From Henricia sp. BOLD:AAB3569 (Eukaryota; Echinodermata; Asteroidea; Spinulosida; Echinasteridae), in the NCBI GenBank assembly GCA_037783545.1, contig JBBELK010001089.1:95513-159512 (forward strand): 64,000 bases of DNA, in the 5' to 3' direction. Numbering within the stretch: the first letter of the stretch is position 1; every line of letters begins with the position of its first letter. Made by a program: the position numbers and the translations under genes. Below are positions 25,301 to 38,000 of the stretch, piece by piece. The notes under the pieces are model-generated. The model did not search any database and was not told the DNA's origin. It worked only from the letters and a program-made list of their open reading frames with translations.

Positions 25301-26758
25301 TGGGATATAGAGTTGTTATAGCAGGCGAAATTTGAAGTTTGTCTGGAAATTCCTTCAGTTCCAAAATAGCGACCACTTCAGACGCAATGTTTCCCGAAAG
25401 TGGCGTCTGCTTGTGCTAAAACTGTGCCGGCAGGGAGTTTTTGCTAGATTCGACGATAACTCGGTCGGTTTAAACGGGAAATTGGTGACATTTGCAGAAC
25501 ACGTTTGGGATATAGAGTTGTTATGGCAGGAAAAATTTGAAGTTTGTCTGGAAATTCCTTAAGTTCCAAATAGCGACCACTTCAGACGCAATGTTTCCCG
25601 AAAGAGGCGTCTGCTTGTGCGAAAACTGTGCCGGCAGGGAGTTTTTGCTAGATTCGACGATAACTCGGTCGGTTTAAACGGGAAATTGCTGAAATTTGCA
25701 GAACACGTTTGGGATATAGAGTTGTTATAGCAGGCGAAATTTGAAGTTTGTCTGGAAATTCCTTCAGTTCCAAAATAGCGACCACTTCAGACGCAATGTT
25801 TCCGAAAGAGGCGTCTGCTTGTGCGAAAACTGTGCCGGCAGGGAGTTTTTGCTAGATTCGACGATAACTCGGTCGGTTTAAACGAGAAATTGCTGAAATT
25901 TGCAGAACACGTTTGGGATATAGAGTTGTTATAGCAGGCAAAATTTGAAGTGTGTCTGAAAATTCCTCTAGTTCCAAAATAGCGACCACTTCAGACGCAA
26001 TATTTCCCGAAAGCGGCGTCTGCTTGTGCGAAAACTGTGCCGGCAGGGAGTTTTTGCTAGATTCGACGATAACTCGGTCGGTTTAAACGGGAAATTGCTG
26101 AAATTTGCAGAACACGTTTGGGATATAGAGTTGTTTAAGCAGGCACAATTTGAAGTTTGTCTGGAAATTCCTTCAGTTCCAAAATAGCGACCACTTCAGA
26201 CGCAATGTTTCCCAAAAGCGGCGTCTGCTTGTGCGAAAACTGTGCCGGCAGGGAGTTTTTGCTAGATTCGACGATAACTCGGTCGTTTAAACGGGAAATT
26301 GGTGAAATTTGCAGAACACGTTTGGGATATAGAGTTGTTATAGCAGGCGAAATTTGAAGTTTGTCTGGAAATTCCTTCAGTTCCAAAATAGCGACCACTT
26401 CAGACGCAATGTTTCCCGAAAGCGGCGTCTGCTTGTGCGAAAACTGTGCCGGCAGGGAGTTTTTGCTAGATTCGACGATAACTCGGTCGGTTTAAACGGG
26501 AAATTGGTGACATTTGCAGAACACGTTTGGGATATAGAGTTGTTATAGCAGGCAAAATTTGAAGTTTGTCTGGAAATTCCTTCAGTTCCAAGATAGCGAC
26601 CACTTCAGACGCAATGTTTCCCGAAAGAGGCGTCTGCTTGTGCGAAAACTGTGCCGGCAGGGAGTTTTTGCTAGATTCGACGATAACTCGGTCGGTTTAA
26701 ACGGGAAATTGCTGAAATTTGCAGAACACGTTTGGGATATAGAGTTGTTATAGCAGGC

Positions 26759-27038
26759 GAAATTTGAAGTTTGTCTGGAAATTCCTTCAGTTCCAAAATA
26801 GCGACCACTTCAGACGCAATGTTTCCCGAAAGCGGCGTCTGCTTGTGCGAAAACTGTGCCGGCAGGGAGTTTTTGCTAGATTCGACGATAACTCGGTCGG
26901 TTTAAACGGGAAATTGCTGACATTTGCAGAACACGTTTGGGATATAGAGTTGTTATAGCAGGTAAAATTTGAAGTTTGTCTGGAAATTCCTTCAGTTCCA
27001 AGATAGCGACCACTTCAGACGCAATGTTTCCCGAAAGA
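26759..27038. repeat. Spacer between super-repeat units A and B
   Basis: About 1.4 ordinary monomers that do not continue either unit. The first carries the GACATTTG variant; the second starts with the CCAAGATAG and GAAAGAGG markers and turns into the start of unit B at 27039. This is the breakpoint zone of the 26.6-kb duplication and lies inside a stretch with many single-base indels. Confidence 0.65.
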
Positions 27039-28078
27039 GGCGTCTGCTTGTGCGAAAACTGTGCCGGCAGGGAGTTTTTGCTAGATTCGACGATAACTCG
27101 GTCGGTTTAAACGGGAAATTGCTGAAATTTGCAGAACACGTTTGGGATATAGAGTTGTTTAAGCAGGCACAATTTGAAGTTTGTCTGGAAATTCCTTCAG
27201 TTCCAAAATAGCGACCACTTCAGACGCAATGTTTCCCAAAAGCGGCGTCTGCTTGTGCGAAAACTGTGCCGGCAGGGAGTTTTTGCTAGATTCGACGATA
27301 ACTCGGTCGGTTTAAACGAGAAATTGCTGAAATTTGCAGAACACGTTTGGGATATAGAGTTGTTATAGCAGGCAAAATTTGAAGTGTGTCCTGAAAATTC
27401 CTCTAGTTCCAAAATAGCGACCACTTCAGACGCAATATTTCCCGAAAGCGGCGTCTGCTTGTGCGAAAACTGTGCCGGCAGGGAGTTTTTGCTAGATTCG
27501 ACGATAACTCGGTCGGTTTAAACGGGAAATTGGTGAAATTTGCAGAACACGTTTGGGATATAGAGTTGTTATAGCAGGCACAATTTGAAGTTTGTCTGGA
27601 AATTCCTTCAGTTCCAAAATAGCGACCACTTCAGACGCAATGTTTCCCGAAAGCGGTGTCTGCTTGTGCGAAAACTGTGCCGACAGGGAGTTTTTGCTAG
27701 ATTCGACGATAACTCGGTCGGTTTAAAACGGAAATTGCTGACATTTGCAGAACACGTTTGGGATATAGAGTTGTTATAGCAGGTAAAATTTGAAGTTTGT
27801 CTGGAAATTCCTTCAGTTCCAAGATAGCGACCACTTCAGACGCAATGTTTCCCGAAAGAGGCGTCTGCTTGTGCGAAAACTGTGCCGGCAGGGAGTTTTT
27901 GCTAGATTCGACGATAACTCGGTCGGTTTAAACGGGAAATTGCTGAAATTTGCAGAACACGTTTGGGATATAGAGTTGTTATAGCAGGCGAAATTTGAAG
28001 TTTGTCTGGAAATTCCTTCAGTTCCAAAATAGCGACCACTTCAGACGCAATGTTTCCCGAAAGCGGCGTCTGCTTGTA

Positions 28079-31000
28079 CGAAAACTGTGCCGGCAGGGAG
28101 TTTTTGCTAGATTCGACGATAACTCGGTCGGTTTAAATGGGAAAATGCTGACATTTGCAGAACACGTTTGGGATATAGAGTTGTTTAAGCAGGCAAAATT
28201 TGAAGTCTGTCTGGAAATTCCTCTAGTTCCAAAATAGCTACCACTTCAGACGCAATATTTCCCGAAAGCGGCGTCTGCTTGTGCGAAAACTGTGCCGGCA
28301 GGGAGTTTTTGGTAGATTCGACGATAACTCCGTCGGTTTAAACGGGAAATTGCTGAAATTTGCAGAACACGTTTGGGATATAGAGTTGTTATAGCAGGCG
28401 AAATTTGAAGTTTGTCTGGAAATTCCTTCAGTTCCAAAATAGCGACCACTTCAGACGCAATGTTTCCCGAAAGCGGCGTCTGCTTGTGCGAAAACTGTGC
28501 CGGCAGTGAGTTTTTGCTAGATTCGACGATAACTCGGTCGGTTTAAACGGGAAATTGCTGACATTTGCAGAACACGTTTGGGATATAGAGTTGTTATAGC
28601 AGGCGAAATTTGAAGTTTGTCTGGAAATTCCTTCAGTTCCAAGATAGCGACCACTTCAGACGCAATGTTTCCCGAAAGCGGCGTCTGCTTGTGCGAAAAC
28701 TGTGCCGGCAGGGAGTTTTTGCTAGATTCGACGATAACTCGGTCGGTTTAAATGGGAAAATGCTGACATTTGCAGAACACGTTTGGGATATAGAGTTGTT
28801 TAAGCAGGCAAAATTTGAAGTCTGTCTGGAAATTCCTTCAGTTCCAAGATAGCGACCACTTCAGACGCAATGTTTCCCGAAAGCGGCGTCTGCTTGTGCG
28901 AAAACTGTGCCGGCAGGGAGTTTTTGCTAGATTCGACGATAACTCGGTCGGTTTAAATGGGAAAATGCTGACATTTGCAGAACACGTTTGGGATATAGAG
29001 TTGTTTAAGCAGGCAAAATTTGAAGTCTGTCTGGAAATTCCTTCAGTTCCAAAATAGCGACCACTTCAGACGCAATGTTTCCCGAAAGTGGCGTCTGCTT
29101 GTGCTAAAACTGTGCCGGCAGGGAGTTTTTGCTAGATTCGACGATAACTCGGTCGGTTTAAACGGGAAATTGCTGAAATTTGCAGAACACGTTTGGGATA
29201 TAGAGTTGTTATAGCAGGCGAAATTTGAAGTTTGTCTGGAAATTCCTTCAGTTCCAAAATAGCGACCACTTCAGACGCAATGTTTCCCGAAAGCGGCGTC
29301 TGCTTGTGCGAAAACTGTGCCGGCAGGGAGTTTTTGCTAGATTCGACGATAACTCGGTCGGTTTAAACGGGAAAATGCTGACATTTGCAGAACACGTTTG
29401 GGATATAGAGTTGTTTAAGCAGGCAAAATTTGAAGTCTGTCTGGAAATTCCTTCAGTTCCAAAATAGCGACCACTTCAGACGCAATGTTTCCCAAAAGCG
29501 GCGTCTGCTTGTGCGAAAACTGTGCCGGCAGGGAGTTTTTGCTAGATTCGACGATAACTCGGTCGGTTTAAACGAGAAATTGCTGAAATTTGCAGAACAC
29601 GTTTAATATATAGAGTTGTTATAGCAGGACAAATTTGAAGTGTGTCTGAAAATTCCTCTAGTTCCAAAATAGCGACCACTTCAGACGCAATATTTCCCGA
29701 AAGCGGCGTCTGCTTGTGCGAAAACTGTGCCGGCAGGGAGTTTTTGCTAGATTCGACGATAACTCGGTCGGTTTAAATGGGAAAATGCTGACATTTGCAG
29801 AACACGTTTGGGATATAGAGTTGTTTAAGCAGGCAAAATTTGAAGTCTGTCTGGAAATTCCTCTAGTTCCAAAATAGCTACCACTTCAGACGCAATATTT
29901 CCCGAAAGCGGCGTCTGCTTGTGCGAAAACTGTGCCGGCAGGGAGTTTTTGGTAGATTCGACGATAACTCCGTCGGTTTAAACGGGAAATTGCTGAAATT
30001 TGCAGAACACGTTTGGGATATAGAGTTGTTATAGCAGGCGAAATTTGAAGTTTGTCTGGAAATTCCTTCAGTTCCAAAATAGCGACCACTTCAGACGCAA
30101 TGTTTCCCGAAAGCGGCGTCTGCTTGTGCGAAAACTGTGCCGGCAGTGGGTTTTTGCTAGATTCGACGATAACTCGGTCGGTTTAAACGGGAAATTGCTG
30201 ACATTTGCAGAACACGTTTGGGATATAGAGTTGTTATAGCAGGCGAAATTTGAAGTTTGTCTGGAAATTCCTTCAGTTCCAAGATAGCGACCACTTCAGA
30301 CGCAATGTTTCCCGAAAGCGGCGTCTGCTTGTGCGAAAACTGTGCCGGCAGGGAGTTTTTGCTAGATTCGACGATAACTCGGTCGGTTTAAATGGGAAAA
30401 TGCTGACATTTGCAGAACACGTTTGGGATATAGAGTTGTTTAAGCAGGCAAAATTTGAAGTCTGTCTGGAAATTCCTTCAGTTCCAAGATAGCGACCACT
30501 TCAGACGCAATGTTTCCCGAAAGCGGCGTCTGCTTGTGCGAAAACTGTGCCGGCAGGGAGTTTTTGCTAGATTCGACGATAACTCGGTCGGTTTAAATGG
30601 GAAAATGCTGACATTTGCAGAACACGTTTGGGATATAGAGTTGTTTAAGCAGGCAAAATTTGAAGTCTGTCTGGAAATTCCTTCAGTTCCAAAATAGCGA
30701 CCACTTCAGACGCAATGTTTCCCGAAAGTGGCGTCTGCTTGTGCTAAAACTGTGCCGGCAGGGAGTTTTTGCTAGATTCGACGATAACTCGGTCGGTTTA
30801 AACGGGAAATTGCTGAAATTTGCAGAACACGTTTGGGATATAGAGTTGTTATAGCAGGCGAAATTTGAAGTTTGTCTGGAAATTCCTTCAGTTCCAAAAT
30901 AGCGACCACTTCAGACGCAATGTTTCCCGAAAGCGGCGTCTGCTTGTGCGAAAACTGTGCCGGCAGGGAGTTTTTGCTAGATTCGACGATAACTCGGTCG

Positions 31001-32126
31001 GTTTAAACGGGAAAATGCTGACATTTGCAGAACACGTTTGGGATATAGAGTTGTTTAAGCAGGCAAAATTTGAAGTCTGTCTGGAAATTCCTTCAGTTCC
31101 AAAATAGCGACCACTTCAGACGCAATGTTTCCCAAAAGCGGCGTCTGCTTGTGCGAAAACTGTGCCGGCAGGGAGTTTTTGCTAGATTCGACGATAACTC
31201 GGTCGGTTTAAACGAGAAATTGCTGAAATTTGCAGAACACGTTTAATATATAGAGTTGTTATAGCAGGACAAATTTGAAGTGTGTCTGAAAATTCCTCTA
31301 GTTCCAAAATAGCGACCACTTCAGACGCAATATTTCCCGAAAGCGGCGTCTGCTTGTGCGAAAACTGTGCCGGCAGGGAGTTTTTGCTAGATTCGACGAT
31401 AACTCGGTCGGTTTAAATGGGAAAATGCTGACATTTGCAGAACACGTTTGGGATATAGAGTTGTTTAAGCAGGCAAAATTTGAAGTCTGTCTGGAAATTC
31501 CTCTAGTTCCAAAATAGCTACCACTTCAGACGCAATATTTCCCGAAAGCGGCGTCTGCTTGTGCGAAAACTGTGCCGGCAGGGAGTTTTTGGTAGATTCG
31601 ACGATAACTCCGTCGGTTTAAACGGGAAATTGCTGAAATTTGCAGAACACGTTTGGGATATAGAGTTGTTATAGCAGGCGAAATTTGAAGTTTGTCTGGA
31701 AATTCCTTCAGTTCCAAAATAGCGACCACTTCAGACGCAATGTTTCCCGAAAGCGGCGTCTGCTTGTGCGAAAACTGTGCCGGCAGTGGGTTTTTGCTAG
31801 ATTCGACGATAACTCGGTCGGTTTAAACGGGAAATTGCTGACATTTGCAGAACACGTTTGGGATATAGAGTTGTTATAGCAGGCGAAATTTGAAGTTTGT
31901 CTGGAAATTCCTTCAGTTCCAAGATAGCGACCACTTCAGACGCAATGTTTCCCGAAAGCGGCGTCTGCTTGTGCGAAAACTGTGCCGGCAGGGAGTTTTT
32001 GCTAGATTCGACGATAACTCGGTCGGTTTAAATGGGAAAATGCTGACATTTGCAGAACACGTTTGGGATATAGAGTTGTTTAAGCAGGCAAAATTTGAAG
32101 TCTGTCTGGAAATTCCTTCAGTTCCA
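28079..32126. repeat. 8-monomer (1640-bp) HOR, 2.47 copies in unit B
   Basis: 28079-30486 matches 29719-32126 at 1640-bp spacing. It has exactly one unit more than the corresponding place in unit A (1430-3837). A private A-to-G change turning GCAGTGAG into GCAGTGGG is present in copies two and three (30149, 31789) but not in copy one (28509) or unit A (3500). That is the pattern expected if the substitution arose and was then carried into a new copy by unequal exchange. Confidence 0.88.
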
Positions 32127-35067
32127 AAATAGCGACCACTTCAGACGCAATGTTTCCCGAAAGTGGCGTCTGCTTGTGCTAAAACTGTGCCGGCAGGGAG
32201 TTTTTGCTAGATTCGACGATAACTCGGTCGGTTTAAACGGGAAATTGCTGAAATTTGCAGAACACGTTTGGGATATAGAGTTGTTATAGCAGGCGAAATT
32301 TGAAGTTTGTCTGGAAATTCCTTCAGTTCCAAAATAGCGACCACTTCAGACGCAATGTTTCCCGAAAGCGGCGTCTGCTTGTGCGAAAACTGTGCCGGCA
32401 GGGAGTTTTTGCTAGATTCGACGATAACTCGGTCGGTTTAAACGGGAAAATGCTGACATTTGCAGAACACGTTTGGGATATAGAGTTGTTTAAGCAGGCA
32501 AAATTTGAAGTCTGTCTGGAAATTCCTTCAGTTCCAAAATAGCGACCACTTCAGACGCAATGTTTCCCAAAAGCGGCGTCTGCTTGTGCGAAAACTGTGC
32601 CGGCAGGGAGTTTTTGCTAGATTCGACGATAACTCGGTCGGTTTAAACGAGAAATTGCTGAAATTTGCAGAACACGTTTAATATATAGAGTTGTTATAGC
32701 AGGACAAATTTGAAGTGTGTCTGAAAATTCCTCTAGTTCCAAAATAGCGACCACTTCAGACGCAATATTTCCCGAAAGCGGCGTCTGCTTGTGCGAAAAC
32801 TGTGCCGGCAGGGAGTTTTTGCTAGATTCGACGATAACTCGGTCGGTTTAAACGGGAAATTGGTGAAATTTGCAGAACACGTTTGGGATATAGAGTTGTT
32901 ATAGCAGGCGAAATTTGAAGTTTGTCTGGAAATTCCTTCAGTTCCAAAATAGCGACCACTTCAGACGCAATGTTTCCCGAAAGCGGCGTCTGCTTGTGCG
33001 AAAACTGTGCCGGCAGGGAGTTTTTGCTAGATTCGACGATAACTCGGTCGGTTTAAATGGGAAAATGCTGACATTTGCAGAACACGTTTGGGATATAGAG
33101 TTGTTTAAGCAGGCAAAATTTGAAGTCTGTCTGGAAATTCCTTCAGTTCCAAAATAGCGACCACTTCAGACGCAATGTTTCCCGAAAGTGGCGTCTGCTT
33201 GTGCTAAAACTGTGCCGGCAGGGAGTTTTTGCTAGATTCGACGATAACTCGGTCGGTTTAAACGGGAAATTGCTGAAATTTGCAGAACACGTTTGGGATA
33301 TAGAGTTGTTATAGCAGGCGAAATTTGAAGTTTGTCTGGAAATTCCTTCAGTTCCAAAATAGCGACCACTTCAGACGCAATGTTTCCCGAAAGACGCGTC
33401 TGCTTGTGCGAAAACTGTGCCGGCAGGGAGTTTTTGCTAGATTCGACGATAATTCGGTCGGTTTAAACGGGAAATTGCTGAAATTTGCAGAACACGTTTG
33501 GGATATAGAGTTGTTATAGCAGGCAAAATTTGAAGTTTGTCTGGAAATTCCTTCAGTTCCAAGATAGCGACCACTTCAGACGCAATGTTTCCCGAAAGCG
33601 GCGTCTGCTTGTGCGAAAACTGTGCCGGCAGGGAGTTTTTGCTAGATTCGACGATAACTCGGTCGGTTTAAATGGGAAAATGCTGACATTTGCAGAACAC
33701 GTTTGGGATATAGAGTTGTTTAAGCAGGCAAAATTTGAAGTCTGTCTGGAAATTCCTTCAGTTCCAAAATAGCGACCACTTCAGACGCAATGTTTCCCGA
33801 AAGTGGCGTCTGCTTGTGCTAAAACTGTGCCGGCAGGGAGTTTTTGCTAGATTCGACGATAACTCGGTCGGTTTAAACGGGAAATTGCTGAAATTTGCAG
33901 AACACGTTTGGGATATAGAGTTGTTATAGCAGGCGAAATTTGAAGTTTGTCTGGAAATTCCTTCAGTTCCAAAATAGCGACCACTTCAGACGCAATGTTT
34001 CCCGAAAGACGCGTCTGCTTGTGCGAAAACTGTGCCGGCAGGGAGTTTTTGCTAGATTCGACGATAATTCGGTCGGTTTAAACGGGAAATTGCTGAAATT
34101 TGCAGAACACGTTTGGGATATAGAGTTGTTTAAGCAGGCACAATTTGAAGTTTGTCTGGAAATTCCTTCAGTTCCAAAATAGCGACCACTTCAGACGCAA
34201 TGTTTCCCAAAAGCGGCGTCTGCTTGTGCGAAAACTGTGCCGGCAGGGAGTTTTTGCTAGATTCGACGATAACTCCGTCGGTTTAAACGGGAAATTGCTG
34301 AAATTTGCAGAACACGTTTGGGATATAGAGTTGTTATAGCAGGCGAAATTTGAAGTTTGTCTGGAAATTCCTTCAGTTCCAAAATAGCGACCACTTCAGA
34401 CGCAATGTTTCCCGAAAGCGGCGTCTGCTTGTGCGAAAACTGTGCCGGCAGTGAGTTTTTGCTAGATTCGACGATAACTCGGTCGGTTTAAACGGGAAAT
34501 TGCTGAAATTTGCAGAACACGTTTGGGATATAGAGTTGTTATAGCAGGAAAAATTTGAAGTTTGTCTGGAAATTCCTTCAGTTCCAAAATAGCGACCACT
34601 TCAGACGCAATGTTTCCCGAAAGAGGCGTCTGCTTGTGCGTAAACTGTGCCGGCAGGGAGTTTTTGCTAGATTCGACGATAACTCCGTCGGTTTAAACGG
34701 GAAATTGCTGAAATTTGCAGAACACGTTTGGGATATAGAGTTGTTATAGCAGGCGAAATTTGAAGTTTGTCTGGAAATTCCTTCAGTTCCAAAATAGCGA
34801 CCACTTCGGACGCAATGTTTCCCGAAAGCGGCGTCTGCTTGTGCGAAAACTGTGCCGGCAGTGAGTTTTTGCTAGATTCGACGATAACTCGGTCGGTTTA
34901 AACGGGAAATTGCTGAAATTTGCAGAACACGTTTGGGATATAGAGTTGTTATAGCAGGAAAAATTTGAAGTTTGTCTGGAAATTCCTTCAGTTCCAAAAT
35001 AGCGACCACTTCAGACGCAATGTTTCCCGAAAGAGGCGTCTGCTTGTGCGTAAACTGTGCCGGCAGG

Positions 35068-38000
35068 GAGTTTTTGCTAGATTCGACGATAACTCGGTCG
35101 GTTTAAACGGGAAATTGCTGAAATTTGCAGAACACGTTTGGGATATAGAGTTGTTATAGCAGGCGAAATTTGAAGTTTGTCTGGAAATTCCTTCAGTTCC
35201 AAAATAGCGACCACTTCAGACGCAATGTTTCCCGAAAGCGGCGTCTGCTTGTGCGAAAACTGTGCCGGCAGGGAGTTTTTGCTAGATTCGACGATAACTC
35301 GGTCGGTTTAAACGGGAAAATGCTGACATTTGCAGAACACGTTTGGGATATAGAGTTGTTTAAGCAGGCAAAATTTGAAGTCTGTCTGGAAATTCCTTCA
35401 GTTCCAAAATAGCGACCACTTCAGACGCAATGTTTCCCGAAAGTGGCGTCTGCTTGTGCTAAAACTGTGCCGGCAGGGAGTTTTTGCTAGATTCGACGAT
35501 AACTCGGTCGGTTTAAACGGGAAATTGCTGAAATTTGCAGAACACGTTTGGGATATAGAGTTGTTATAGCAGGCGAAATTTGAAGTTTGTCTGGAAATTC
35601 CTTCAGTTCCAAAATAGCGACCACTTCAGACGCAATGTTTCCCGAAAGACGCGTCTGCTTGTGCGAAAACTGTGCCGGCAGGGAGTTTTTGCTAGATTCG
35701 ACGATAATTCGGTCGGTTTAAACTGGAAATTGCTGAAATTTGCAGAACACGTTTGGGATATAGAGTTGTTTAAGCAGGCACAATTTGAAGTTTGTCTGGA
35801 AATTCCTTCAGTTCCAAAATAGCGACCACTTCAGACGCAATGTTTCCCAAAAGCGGCGTCTGCGTGTGCGAAAACTGTGCCGGCAGGGAGTTTTTGCTAG
35901 ATTCGACGATAACTCGGTCGGTTTAAACGAGAAATTGCTGAAATTTGCAGAACACGTTTGGGATATAGAGTTGTTATAGCAGGCACAATTTGAAGTTTGT
36001 CTGGAAATTCCTTCAGTTCCAAAATAGCGACCACTTCAGACGCAATGTTTCCCGAAAGACGCGTCTGCTTGTGCGAAAACTGTGCCGGCAGGGAGTTTTT
36101 GCTAGATTCGACGATAATTCGGTCGGTTTAAACGGGAAATTGCTGAAATTTGCAGAACACGTTTGGGATATAGAGTTGTTTAAGCAGGCACAATTTGAAG
36201 TTTGTCTGGAAATTCCTTCAGTTCCAAAATAGCGACCACTTCAGACGCAATGTTTCCCAAAAGCGGCGTCTGCTTGTGCGAAAACTGTGCCGGCAGGGAG
36301 TTTTTGCTAGATTCGACGATAACTCGGTCGGTTTAAACGAGAAATTGCTGAAATTTGCAGAACACGTTTGGGATATAGAGTTGTTATAGCAGGCAAAATT
36401 TGAAGTATGTCTGAAAATTCCTCTAGTTCCAAAATAGCTACCACTTCAGACGCAATATTTCCCGAAAGCGGCGTCTGCTTGTGCGAAAACTGTGCCGGCA
36501 GGGAGTTTTTGGTAGATTCGACGATAACTCCGTCGGTTTAAACGGGAAATTGCTGAAATTTGCAGAACACGTTTGGGATATAGAGTTGTTATAGCAGACG
36601 AAATTTGAAGTTTGTCTGAAAATTCCTTCAGTTCAAAAATAGCGACCACTTCAGACGCAATGTTTCCCGAAAGCGGCGTCTGCTTGTGCGAAAACTGTGC
36701 CGGCAGTGAGTTTTTGCTAGATTCGACGATAACTCGGTCGGTTTAAACGGGAAATTGCTGAAATTTGCAGAACACGTTTGGGATATAGAGTTGTTATAGC
36801 AGGAAAAATTTGAAGTTTGTCTGGAAATTCCTTCAGTTCCAAAATAGCGACCACTTCAGACGCAATGTTTCCCGAAAGTGGCGTCTGCTTGTGCTAAAAC
36901 TGTGCCGGCAGGGAGTTTTTGCTAGATTCGACGATAACTCGGTCGGTTTAAACGGGAAATTGGTGACATTTGCAGAACACGTTTGGGATATAGAGTTGTT
37001 ATGGCAGGAAAAATTTGAAGTTTGTCTGGAAATTCCTTAAGTTCCAAAATAGCGACCACTTCAGACGCAATGTTTCCCGAAAGAGGCGTCTGCTTGTGCG
37101 AAAACTGTGCCGGCAGGGAGTTTTTGCTAGATTCGACGATAACTCGGTCGGTTTAAACGGGAAATTGCTGAAATTTGCAGAACACGTTTGGGATATAGAG
37201 TTGTTATAGCAGCCGAAATTTGAAGTTTGTCTGGAAATTCCTTCAGTTCCAAAATAGCGACCACTTCAGACGCAATGTTTCCCGAAAGAGGCGTCTGCTT
37301 GTGCGAAAACTGTGCCGGCAGGGAGTTTTTGCTAGATTCGACGATAACTCGGTCGGTTTAAACGAGAAATTGCTGAAATTTGCAGAACACGTTTGGGATA
37401 TAGAGTTGTTATAGCAGGCAAAATTTGAAGTGTGTCTGAAAATTCCTCTAGTTCCAAAATAGCGACCACTTCAGACGCAATATTTCCCGAAAGCGGCGTC
37501 TGCTTGTGCGAAAACTGTGCCGGCAGGGAGTTTTTGCTAGATTCGACGATAACTCGGTCGGTTTAAACGGGAAATTGCTGAAATTTGCAGAACACGTTTG
37601 GGATATAGAGTTGTTTAAGCAGGCACAATTTGAAGTTTGTCTGGAAATTCCTTCAGTTCCAAAATAGCGACCACTTCAGACGCAATGTTTCCCAAAAGCG
37701 GCGTCTGCTTGTGCGAAAACTGTGCCGGCAGGGAGTTTTTGCTAGATTCGACGATAACTCGGTCGGTTTAAACGAGAAATTGCTGAAATTTGCAGAACAC
37801 GTTTGGGATATAGAGTTGTTATAGCAGGCAAAATTTGAAGTGTGTCTGAAAACTCCTCTAGTTCCAAAATAGCGACCACTTCAGACGCAATATTTCCCGA
37901 AAGCGGCGTCTGCTTGTGCGAAAACTGTGCCGGCAGGGAGTTTTTGCTAGATTCGACGATAACTCGGTCGGTTTAAACGGGAAATTGGTGAAATTTGCAG

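Larger units (their letters stand above)
391..26758. repeat. Super-repeat unit A (~26.4 kb)
   Basis: This stretch is repeated in the same order as 27039-55666. Matching blocks are: 391-3837 with 27039-30486 (offset 26648, then 26649 after an extra base near 27388); 3838-18179 with 32127-46468 (offset 28289); 17749-24923 with 47064-54238 (offset 29315 or 29314); and about 25332-26758 with 54237-55666 (offset 28905 to 28908). Offsets change because B carries +8 monomers and +5 monomers plus 1 bp, and lacks 2 monomers; the length difference of 2260 bp is fully accounted for by these changes plus single-base indels. Substitutions private to A include 9173 and 9822-9823. The end of the unit lies in an indel-rich stretch. 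Confidence 0.85.
21171..27730. other. Cluster of single-base indels (probable low-accuracy consensus)
   Basis: Indels relative to the array consensus occur near 21171 (+T), 23724 (-A), 23906 (-G), 24211 (+T), 24541 (-A), 24727 (+C), 25566 (-A), 25801 (-C), 26283 (-G), 27388 (+C) and a compensated shift near 27725. Most are homopolymer length changes, and CCAAAATAG to CCAAATAG occurs three times. The preceding 102 monomers have no net length change, and homologous positions at 47064-55666 lack these indels. Sequencing or gap-fill error is the simplest explanation. Confidence 0.75.
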
